Source: Aplectana chamaeleonis (taxonomy: Eukaryota; Nematoda; Chromadorea; Rhabditida; Cosmocercidae). From it: 64,000 nucleotides of DNA. Position numbers and translations under genes: made by a program. Below are positions 53,709 through 64,000 of the stretch, piece by piece. The notes beneath the pieces are model-generated. The model was not told the DNA's origin and did no database searches. It was given only the letters and a program-made list of their open reading frames with translations. Numbering within the stretch: position 1 is the first letter of the stretch; the number at the start of each line of letters is the position of its first letter. Where the stretch lies: NCBI GenBank assembly GCA_029168955.1, contig JAPDOI010000039.1, positions 2,108,001-2,172,000 of the forward strand, read 5' to 3'.

Positions 53709-53990
53709 CCGCGGTCTGTACGCATTGTCACGCGGTCGGTACGCACTGCCACGCGGTCGGTACGTCTTGCCACGCGGTCAGTACGTATCGTTGCGCCGTC
53801 GGTACGTCTTGCGACGCGGTCGGGATGCAATACAACGTGGTTAGTACGCATTGCCACGTGGTCGATACATACTTCCACGCAGTCAGCACGCATTGTCACG
53901 CGGTCGTTACGCATTATCAGACTGTCGGTACGCCATTGAGACGCGGTTGAGAATAATTGCGACGCAATTCCGGCGCATCGCAACGCGGTC
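53709..53990. repeat. 21-bp tandem array (~13 units)
   Basis: The unit CACGCGGTCGGTACGCATTG (plus one base) repeats with substitutions. The period is exactly half of the 42-bp satellites, and GCATTGTCACGCGGTC loosely resembles the type 3 GCACTTTTCACGACGTC. Kinship is uncertain. Confidence 0.85.
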
Positions 53991-54737
53991 TCGCTGCCTC
54001 TGACCTCAGCCCTGGCGTGAGAAGGACAACGGGAACTTGGTATTTCCAAAGATTTTGTTATTTGTAACTTCACTGGGGAACACTGAAGCTGGAAATAGAA
54101 AACTGAGGATGTTCTTGTGATCAAACTCAATGATTTCTTATCCAATTTATCAATTTTTTGGAAATTTCCTCAGTCGTTACATGATCCGTGTAATTTTGTG
54201 AAGGAAGCTGCGGCGCAGCTAAAGTCTATTCGAATGCGACTGTCTATTCGAACGCGGTCGGCGAGCGTGTCGAGCGGCCGTCACTAGGGCATTTTTCGAA
54301 CGAACCTACCCACAACTGAGATACAGCTGACTGGGATACTCTTCACTATTTGTCTGATATTCCTGCTAATCGTTTCACAGTTTTTTGGAACGTTTTTTTT
54401 TGGAACTGTGATACGATTAGCAGGGGCGGTAGTAATCTGGCCCTAAGTGCGAATTAGTGATAATGAACATCTTTCACTGATGTGTAGTAGACAACCATAA
54501 TAATGAGGAGCCAGCCCTTTGTTGAATGAGGATCTGAAACGCTGTAAACAAAACTTACCACACCTGTGGGTAACGAACTAGGCCAACAAGACTGGAACGA
54601 GAGTAGCGCAACATTGCACTGCGCCATAGCGCCAGCTGTCCACTGCTAGACCAGGCACGTGAGGTAGTTGATGCGACGCATTGAGGAAAGCGAAATGCAG
54701 ATATCAGGCTCACTGGTACATCACATATTGTACTCAG

Positions 54738-55085
54738 AAGCACAATACACTCTCAGACATGATTTTTTTTTTGATTTTCATCTTATTCTGTAGAAGAATT
54801 CTCTTCTATAACTCTTGTCAAGGACGAGATCACAATTTCCTGTAATAGGCGAGATATAAGCGGCCACCAGGCCACCCCTTTTTTAGCCTTTGGACTCAAT
54901 AGCGCTCAATATATGGATGGATTTCATCAACGACTTTGGTTTCCATTCCTTTGCCAGCTTGTCTCTTTACTCTGATTTGCTCAAGAAATAGGTGAGAAAC
55001 TAGTTCGGTGGGAGGGGACATATGATAAGCGAGCGTTTCTCTTTAAGCTGAGCATAAATTTGAATTTTTCGGGTGTCTTACACCT
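54738..55085. mobile_element. TTAA-type MITE (AGGCACA family, copy Q3, shortened)
   Basis: The minus-strand end near 54738 (AGCACAATACACTCTCAGAC) and the right end GGGTGTCTTACACCT before TTGA (55086-55089) match Q2 ends. Interior blocks GGACGAGATCACAATT and GATATAAGCGGCCACC are shared. Another MITE terminus (GGCAGTGTTCGCGAT) follows at once. Confidence 0.5.
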
Positions 55086-55089
55086 TTGA

Positions 55090-55624
55090 GGCAGTGTTCG
55101 CGATAATTTTCAGTTTTTCTCCATACTATGTGTAGTTGTCCTATCTTCGGAGAAAATCCCTTTCCAGTTGTCGGTGTTCAGTACAGCTTGTTAAATTGAT
55201 TTTAGATTTTTTTGTAGAACTCGTTGGGTAAAAAGGGAGGATATTTATTGTATTGCATGATTGACGAATTGTTGCTGGAATACAGTACCGAACGAATTTC
55301 TAGCAGAACTAGCGTTTTGCGGCGTTTTTTGGGCTAACGAAGCGCCGCATCGCCATATCTCATTTCAAAATTGACGAAATGAGTTTTCGAGAAAATTTTC
55401 GTGTTCCTCTCAGTCAGCCCAGTGCAATGGTATGTTTAGAAAGTCTTCTTATCTCCGATATTTTGCTGGAAATGTGTATTTCCTTCGAAAATTCACATCG
55501 GTCACAGGTCTAAACATGAAAGATTTCAGCTATCATGACCGTCTGATAGGTTCATAATGTGAGATTATGTGATGCAAGTATGCATTTTTCTATCAACTTG
55601 GATGGTTGAATGTATTATATGCTG
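55090..55624. other. No gene recognised
   Basis: Starts with a P-type MITE left end (GGCAGTGTTCGCGATAATTT). No matching right end seen before the mariner region. Confidence 0.4.
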
Positions 55625-55770
55625 ATACAATGTCGAAAAAAATGTTTGAACGAACGAGAATCAAAATTTTTCATTCGAAAGGTTTTCGAACGAACGAAAA
55701 ATGAAAAAAAAATCGTTCGGCGAAATCGCGACCGAACTAAAACAAACAAAAAAAATGTCAAGAATTTCTT
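55625..55770. repeat. CGAACGAACGAAA-rich repeat fragment
   Basis: Same sequence style as the MITE at 395-651 (GAACGAACGA, TTCATTCGAAAGG, CGTTCGGCGAAAT). Its right side is cut by the mariner fragment. Confidence 0.55.
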
Positions 55771-57300
<1,530 letters not shown>

Positions 57301-57420
57301 TGAAAAAACGTCTTGCCACGTACACTTTATCATAGCTTCTGATAGGGGAGAAACTTCGTGCTCAGACAGATATAAACAAGAACGAATAGTAGAGCTTCAC
57401 ATCTCAGCATACCAGTGAAA

Positions 57421-57942
57421 GTGTAAAATAAGAAAAAGTCTCGACGAAAGAGGGAGTAATTAGTGGCATTTCGTTAGAGTGAACAATCAACGAATTATCG
57501 AAATTTGATGATACGGTAATCGGGGCTTTACTTCGCGGCTACAGGTTGCCCAGCATTCGCGGCACGAGCCAATTCCGACGGAGTCATATCTGGGCACGCC
57601 TCATATCCACCATCATCGCCCATTTTTGATTTATTAGTCTAAATGTAATCTTCTCTAGCTGGTGATGCAAAAAAAACAAATTCATTGTTTGTTATTAATT
57701 TTTTATGAATACAATCCTAGTTGAGGATGCACTCAAGATCAATATATAGAAGCGGAGAGAAGGTTCGGTTCGAAATGTTTGGCATCGGTATCGATCTTTG
57801 CTGTTTCAGAAACCTCACGGGCTCCCATCATGTCTGACTCTAACTATTCGGCCGTGTCCAGCCCGGTCGATTAATAGTATCTACAGCCATAAGGAGACCT
57901 GACTGTTGAACGAACCACTATCTCTTTCGTGCATGTGTTTAA
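57421..57942. other. No gene recognised
   Basis: AT-rich spacer between the mariner copy and P5. Confidence 0.4.
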
Positions 57943-58390
57943 AGGCAGTGTTCACGATTAATTTCACTTCCGATATCTCCACGGATTACGGAAGGTCTTT
58001 TGTCCTATATAGCGAGGCATGCTTAAAAAGGACACGAAAGACGCGTTTTAGAGCAAAAATAGGCCCTCCCTTGTTTACGTTGACTTTAGAGCGTGGAGGA
58101 ATTGATCGCTAGAAGGATGGTACCTATCAGTGCAATGAAGCGATCAGCTCACTTATCCGCACCTCCTTGACTTGATCATTCCTGTAATCTGAGTCTTCAT
58201 TTGTTCATTCCGAGGAGGCGTATCTGGGGCACCAGGCGTGTTTGGAGCACCAAAACGCTTATTTGCAGCCGTTATTTTGCCGCTCATGGCTCGTTTTCCA
58301 CCGTTCTTTAGACACTGGGAGCCTAGGATCTTTATCGCCTGTCATTTCACTGTGGAAAGTCAACGAGGATGATCATCGTGAACGCTGCCT
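57943..58390. mobile_element. TTAA MITE (copy P5)
   Basis: AGGCAGTGTTCACGATTAA ... CATCGTGAACGCTGCCT, flanked by TTAA (57939-57942) and TTGA (58391-58394). Close copy of 32982-33429. Confidence 0.8.
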
Positions 58391-58596
58391 TTGAAGCTAC
58401 TCATTGTTAGTCGTGCAGAGGCTCTTATGAAGAAACTAGATTGTTTACGTTTGAAGGCTCCTGGAACGAGAAGATCATCTCAAATCGAGCTGTCGATTCG
58501 TTCAGCAACCCTGGTAGATGCTTCAACTGTCGACAAATCCGAAAAGCAAATAGTGGCTGTCGTTTCGCAAAACGCATATGTTCTGACAAAAGCTTC

Positions 58597-59000
58597 AGGC
58601 TCAATTTCATGAGTACGGTACGCTATACCGGTGAGCGTTGGTGCGTTCAAAACGTAGGGTTACGAGGTTGGATGGGGTTGAAAATGAAGATCCGCCACCG
58701 ATTCTCTCCAGTCATCTAGCACTTTTTTATAGAATGTTGATGCGACCGTCAAACAACATGAAAAACAGTTACGACACAACCTCCACATGCAGGAAAACTT
58801 CAAAAATGACAGTGACGATGATTCCAAATGCAGAAAAACTTCAAAAACGATCCAAATTCTTATTTACAATGTGTTCCGATTGAATTTTCTTTACAATGGA
58901 AGGTTTTTCAAGGGCCCCTCCGAGATTTTCGTTCCCTAGAGAGGCCAAGCTACACAAAAACATGAAATAATAATATACGGTTTTCTGCGCGTACGATGCC
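58597..59000. mobile_element. Diverged copy of insert F
   Basis: GGCTCAATTTCATGA to TTTTCTGCGCGTACGATG, colinear with 26685-27070 but with many substitutions and a short internal duplication (CAGGAAAACTTCAAAAATGA / CAGAAAAACTTCAAAAACGA). It helps define the boundaries of F. Confidence 0.65.
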
Positions 59001-59081
59001 TCTATAAAAAAACAACCCTTTCAGCGAAAGCATCAAAAATACAGGTTTATTTCTGCGCTCTGCGATTACGCGTATGAGGCG

Positions 59082-59345
59082 ATGGAAACACTACAGCCAC
59101 AATGCACACCCTTTTTTAAACGGTCTTTACTTGACGTTCCACTGGAGGGACTCACGGCAGATGTGAACGCAGCAGCTAAGTCGCTGAGGAACGGGAAGAC
59201 GCCTGGCGTGTACAACATTACTTCTAAGGCCTTTGAGGCAGGATAAGGTGTTTTGCTGCATTCGTTACTTACGGTGATCGCGCGCATTCATTTGGTAGTC
59301 AGGAAAAGTTACATCTGAATGGAAGAAGGGTAATTTGTATCCGAA
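59082..59345 (+). pseudogene. Decayed LINE reverse-transcriptase fragment
   Basis: The plus frame gives VPLEGLTADVNAAAKSLRNG then KTPGVYNITSKAFEAG, matching the N-terminal reverse-transcriptase block (K-NGKAPG-DNI) of non-LTR retrotransposons. After a stop and frameshift, WKKGNLYP follows near 59320, as in the next conserved block. It differs from the RTE at 35209-38232. No other part of the element was found. Confidence 0.6.
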
Positions 59346-59825
59346 TGAGAATGGCGAACCATGCAGCCGACGTGCGTGACAATCGGCCGTCGCGTGCGCC
59401 GCTCTCGAACGAGCATGCGAAACGACGGCGATTGACTAGAAGCGGAGCCGGCAGTGGCTGGCAGTAAGCCAACTGTGTCGATCAATCAATGGCGTATTCA
59501 TGAAACTGCAGGCGCGGGAAGGGGAGCTAAATCTTCCCGCGCCCGGCGTTTGGCAACCAATATTGTGTCTTCCGGTCAATCCTTCAATAGTGGCTGCCCC
59601 TCTTCGCTACCTGTGAGAGCAGAGGCAGGCACGAGTAGCGACCGCAGAGACGGAGAGGAAACCGCTGGATGGGAGGCTGCAGTCTCTCAGCTCCTGTCGC
59701 GTCGTGTGCTGCACTAAACTCCGAGTCAGCTTTATCCATCCTGCCGCATCGGTCGTCGCGGAGTGTGAGCAGCCCCTAGCCCGACACAACTGAACCAGAT
59801 GACTTACGCGGCGCCACTCACTTGA

Positions 59826-60312
59826 AGGCAGTGTTCACGATAAAAAATGTGTTTCATTTTCCACTAGGAATGGGTAGTGGAGGGGCACACTGTAACGTTG
59901 ACGTCGAAAGAACGCATGAAAACGAGCCAGGAAAAGCTCCAGAAGAGCCCGAAGTTGCCCCTTCGAGCGTAAGGCAAACCCCAAAAGCGCAGCACACGCC
60001 CACCGACGTGAACAAATGAATGCTCGAGATCGTGAGATGAGCGATGATTTCCAATCATTAGCCCCGTTCTTCCCTTCATTCTAAACTTCTCTCTTTATTC
60101 AGGTCAGCACGCATACATCGGCTGCAGAAGACGGAAGTTAAGCCTCGGACAACTCGTCCACCATGCTTCCGTTGCTTATTTTTTGAGAGGCTATAACTCC
60201 GTTCCTAGGGGGTCTTATACGACTCCAGAAACTTCGTTGGAATCAGCGTGGGACCATTTTCAAGATAGACAAGAAAACAAAAAAAAACCGATTCCGAGGT
60301 TGGACTGTGCCT
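59826..60312. mobile_element. TTAA-type MITE with mixed termini (copy P6)
   Basis: The left end AGGCAGTGTTCACGATAA follows TTGA (59822-59825), and the interior matches P1. The right end reads, inverted, AGGCACAGTCCAACCTCGG before TTAA (60313-60316), which belongs to the subfamily at 2576. It appears to be a hybrid. Confidence 0.65.
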
Positions 60313-60316
60313 TTAA

Positions 60317-61444
60317 AGCAGTTGCCTGGCTGATGCAATAACCAACAGAGATAACACTCGCGTGATGCAACATATTTGTACAAGACAAAACGCCCTTTTG
60401 CTGGAACTTCTTTGCGTGATCTGAAATAAACATTAAACGCAGTCAAATCCCACAACTCCCGTGGGACGCGGACCTCGCCCAGTTAGCTACGAGGGATGCG
60501 GAATCAGCAAGGACCCTCGTTCATAACGAGGCATACGAGCGGACGTGTGTAACGTACCCGCAGAGGCCAAGTGAGAGGAAAATGGAGTTCATCTGTAAAG
60601 TTCGTCGTTGTCGTCGGCTGGAACTCTTCTTCCATCGACCTCGCGTTCCGCTCGAAAATCAGGCTAGGACAGAAGGTGGAGCTGCAGGCGGGCCTGCATT
60701 GGAGAGCCATAGGGAAGGAGTCGAGAGCAGCCGCCGCACGCCGTCGTCGTCGCATACCAGAATGAGGCAGCCCGTCGCAATCGATAGGCGGGGCACGCCG
60801 AGTTGTTTACGATTACCGGCATACGATAGTCTTGGCGACACCATGCGCAGAGAGGCCAGGTACGGCTTTTGAGAGAATCAGTCATACGGAACTCTGAGAG
60901 TTTTGGCCGAAATAGCCGCCAAATATGTGGTCTGCTTGGATCCAGTTCAGTTGAGCTTAGTTGAGCTCAGTTAGTTAATTTATGAGCGGTCTATGCGATG
61001 GCGAACTTCCTAATGCTGCTGAGCCGCGCCCTATTCCGGAATACTACGGGTAAAATAGAGGTTCTTGTTCACTCATTATTACATCATCCCCTTACATGGG
61101 CGTATTCTTGTGAGCGTACCGGGCGAAGATCAACCATTGCAAAACGGCGCTCTATAGCCACTTACGACGTATTGAGTTAGATAACTCATCGATACACAGT
61201 TTGCATCATGGATCTATTCACAATGGGACGCTCATAAGCTCGGATGATAGCAGGATATCGGCGTATTTTATAGTAAGCACGACTCATATTTATCTTATTC
61301 TCTTCTCTGACTACCAGAATGTTTCTTTCCAGTGGGACATAAAGTTATCTGTCGAATTTGGCATGCATATAGTGAAAGTTCAAGCCATTGTCAATATTGA
61401 TGGCTTCACATTCAGTTTCCAGACAAGGTACAGGTAGGACAAGG
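60317..61444. other. No gene recognised
   Basis: GC-rich part 60460-60880 has overlapping frames of 60-96 codons on both strands, none recognisable. No splice pattern can be defended from sequence alone. Confidence 0.4.
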
Positions 61445-61592
61445 TATCGTCCATCACTGAATGAGGAATCGCCGCGACGCTGCTTGACGGGAAAAATTGG
61501 GCGATCAATAGCCACTCTCTCTTCGTTTTCCCGCGCGCAATTTTTCCCGCCAAACAGCGTCGCGGCGATCCTTCATCCAGTGATGGACGATA
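61445..61592. mobile_element. Foldback MITE, ~54-bp arms
   Basis: TATCGTCCATCACTGAATGA ... pairs with TCATCCAGTGATGGACGATA. Nearly the whole 148 bp can form one hairpin. The ends could be TA duplications around TCGTCCATCACTG. Confidence 0.65.
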
Positions 61593-61914
61593 GACTTGTT
61601 CACTACGATTACTTCAGGTGCAAAACTGGTTAAGGGGGGGGCACTCGAAAAAAATTAAATGATTCATGCATAAAAATGAAATTTTCTGCTGATATCAGAT
61701 GCCTGATAGCGTTAAAAGTCATTGCTCTCATTGAAACTCCCGTGGAAAGTTTTCACGGACTACTTCGATTTCTGAAAGTGGTATCATTCAACCTTTATTT
61801 GAACCCTGAGTGCCCTCCCCCCCCAACTAGTTTTGCACCTTACTTCCTACATTTCATCATGTTCTAATCTGTTTACATCAGATTAAAACCGTAGGCTATC
61901 GAATGAGATCTGCA

Positions 61915-62830
61915 AGGCATGAGCAGCGACGAAACGGGGGAATGAGAAAATCCACAATCTTTTTGGTCTTTTCCGTTTCCGTTTCCGAAAATTATGGAAA
62001 AGATTTTCGACTAGCCTTAGCCTTGATGGATATAAGCCCAGTGTTGCGGTTCAACCAGAAGTGTCTTCTGATGTTTGGCTTTATTCGTGAGTTTGGGAAA
62101 CAGACGCAGAAAGACCTCAATACTTGTCTTTGGACGTCTTCTTACGGAACACATGACAACAGTTATGGTTGACGGTATCGTTGTCTGTGACTGTGAATGA
62201 AGGTGAGACCGCCAACAGGAGTTCGCCGCCTCATTCCCAGATTGGTGGCTGCGTGAAGAGCACCAGTTGCCGGGAAATAGCCGAGGAATAGCCCACCAGG
62301 AGCCGCTGCGGAGCCTGGTGGGCTATTTCGCGGCTATATCTCGGCCGAAACTCTCAGGGAGGTCACGACAGCTCCCCTATCAATGCGATTCGGATATAGA
62401 ATACCCGTCCTCAGGTGCATGGCTGGACGGGTAGAGCGCATGCTGACTGCCAGAAAGATATTGATCATTATCTGAAACTCGAGATAGGCATAGCAAACGC
62501 TCACACCCCTCTCCGTCCACCCGCTAGGCGGCTAGGAACCCTCGCATTCACCCACCAGGTAGCCGGGAGCGTTGAGTGGACTTTGGACCTTGCCGGGAAG
62601 CTCGCGCTGGTTCATGAATACGGCCACAGCTCTGCAGCCGAGGGGGGGCGGATGGCAGCCGTTTGAGCCCTTATCCGAGAGCGGGACACCCGCTCAAGGT
62701 TGTGCGAAACTCTTTTCCCAGATTTTCGGAAACGGAGACTGAGGAAAAATGGCCAGAAAACGCCGTAAACGGAAGAGACCAAAAAATCTAGGGTTGCCTC
62801 ATTCTCACGCTTCGCTGCTGCTCGTTGCCC
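61915..62830. mobile_element. Possible inverted-repeat element (~0.9 kb)
   Basis: GAGCAGCGACGAAACGGGGG ... TTTTTGGTCTTTTCCGTTT near the left is mirrored by AAACGGAAGAGACCAAAAAA ... CTTCGCTGCTGCTCGTTGCC near the right. The inner hairpin at 62287-62327 lies between them. Confidence 0.45.
62287..62327. repeat. Strong 14-bp-stem hairpin
   Basis: AATAGCCCACCAGG (62287-62300) pairs with CCTGGTGGGCTATT (62314-62327). The loop itself contains CCGC T GCGG. Outer flanks GAAATAGCCG and CGGCTATATC may extend pairing. Confidence 0.75.
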
Positions 62831-63424
62831 GCAGCTCTCATTCAATAGCCAATGAGTTCATTCAATAGACTAAAACTTATTCAAAGTAAAGTCACTACGA
62901 GGCATTTACATGATTTCGTTGTTTCGGTTCTAGAAACCCGAAAAGGCAGCCCAAAATACTTATTATATGTAGCCGATAGGTGTCCTTCAAGGCTAATCAG
63001 AAGTCAATTTTCAGATAATCTACTTCCTCTGCTTTCGAACCATATTTGCTTATTGGAGTGGATAGCAAACGATTGGATTCGAAAAATGAAGAAAAAACTT
63101 CTCGGCGATATGGTAAAATTCTCTTATGATCTGCCTCAAACGAGCCTCGCCGCTGCCTGTGGTCACCTCCACCTGTCTCCAACGAGACTTCTTTCTGGAA
63201 GACAGGCTACACGGTCAAAAAACTATCTTGATTTTTGTTGCTGTCGTGGCGGTAAACAAGCGAAGAAGTGGAATCAAGAAGAAAACAACTTCACGAAATT
63301 ATCGAATCTCAGAGAAAAAGCTGCATATTTTCAATAAAAAATCCTCAAAATGCGTTCAGATTCCTGCCGCGCCTATTTCGTGTCATCATTTTATAGGGTG
63401 ACAATATTGGGCCCCCAAACTTCG
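62831..63424. other. Unassigned region with a 161-codon frame
   Basis: The plus frame 62852-63337 has ordinary composition and no repeats, but no motif I recognise. It could be an exon or chance. Confidence 0.25.
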
Positions 63425-63655
63425 TGAATGATCTCAGCCAAGCTCAGATATTCGCTTGAACACAAGAGGCCGGATGTCGTCTTCAGTGTCTCATGAAACC
63501 TTAGAGAATCCTAGCCTAGACCCACTATCATAGATCGTGTTGCACTAAACTCATTCCGTTTCCGGGCCCAAAAACTCGGAAACGGAAGGGGAACGGAACA
63601 GCCCAAAAAACACCGGAAATACGGAAACGGAGTCGGAAACGGAACAGTTCCGCGC
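63425..63655. repeat. Dispersed repeat with CGGAAACGGAA blocks, copy 2
   Basis: Paralogue of 9555-9775: TGAATGATCTCAGCCAAGCT, GATATTCGCTTGAACACAAG and TTTCCGGGCCCAAAAACTCG are shared. This copy has one more CGGAAACGGA block. Confidence 0.65.
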
Positions 63656-64000
63656 AGCCCTGCACGCGACGGCCGCCTGCAACGCACTCCGGCCGCATGA
63701 TTTGCCAGTCTCATCCGGACACTTTACATTCAGGCCTCTTCACAAAAAGATGGCGCCGATGACTGTAATAACGTCTTCATACGGTTTGTTCGAATTAGAC
63801 TTCACAGCTATCGAAAGCCGAGAATTTGCAAAGAACAAGCAGGATTCCGCTCTGATAGGGGGTGCAACCATCACATTTCCGCTTTTCGTCGACTTACAGA
63901 AGAGAATATGGTTCACTGTGGGGAGCGCGTTCGAAACCGCTGCTATAAAAGGGAAAAAGGGGCGAAATTGTCAAAGTGGACAACTAAAGCGTCTTTCGAC

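Noticed and set aside
62415..62480. tRNA-like A-box (GGCTGGACGGGTAGAGCGC).
   Set aside because: No matching B-box or cloverleaf could be drawn from the following bases.

Overview
The window looks like a repeat-dense, gene-poor stretch of a metazoan nuclear genome, most probably a strongylid (hookworm-like) nematode. That placement is an inference. It rests on an RTE-type retrotransposon whose endonuclease and reverse transcriptase resemble elements common in hookworm genomes, a mariner transposase, and many short inverted-repeat elements. No host protein-coding gene, rRNA or tRNA could be supported. The only recognisable coding sequences are broken transposon genes: an RTE with two frameshifts (35209-38232, minus), a mariner transposase with one frameshift (56320-57278, minus) and a decayed LINE reverse-transcriptase scrap (59082-59345, plus).

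Layout. From 1 to 16.4 kb there is a mosaic of nested MITEs. The main group has AGGCA termini and TTAA/TTGA flanks (piggyBac-like target choice). Also present are a hAT-like element with CAGGGGTG ends and several foldback elements. From 16.4 to 32.5 kb and again from 41.8 to 47.6 kb lie copies of a large modular element. Its modules, in order, are a 23-bp hairpin, module C, a (GGCGGN)n microsatellite, module B, a long 42-bp tandem array, module A (TATA-like box plus stem-loop, with its own inverted repeats), module D, and a ~800-bp foldback unit E ending in ATTTCTGAAAGTTGGG. One copy (23981-31509) is a complete ~7.5-kb palindrome carrying all modules on both arms around a ~310-bp loop. Between and beyond the copies are related 42-bp arrays of a second type (21229-23290) and a third type (47640-48495).

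From 32.9 to 41.4 kb lie further MITEs and the RTE element. From 47.6 to 64 kb lie satellite arrays (42, 7 and 21 bp), more TTAA MITEs, foldback elements, and two mariner 3' ends facing each other across a ~271-bp (TA)n tract.

The parts most likely to be undescribed are: (i) the giant modular foldback family; (ii) its hairpins, each with a 10-bp stem around a GCGAAGC centre, one with a completely different but still perfectly paired stem; (iii) a short framework motif (GTGAAATTGT, variable spacer, GATTTGGCT) into which those hairpins fit and at which rearrangements repeatedly break; and (iv) a 42-bp (2 x 21-bp) satellite superfamily carried inside these elements. All comparisons were made by eye on this window only. 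No database search was possible.
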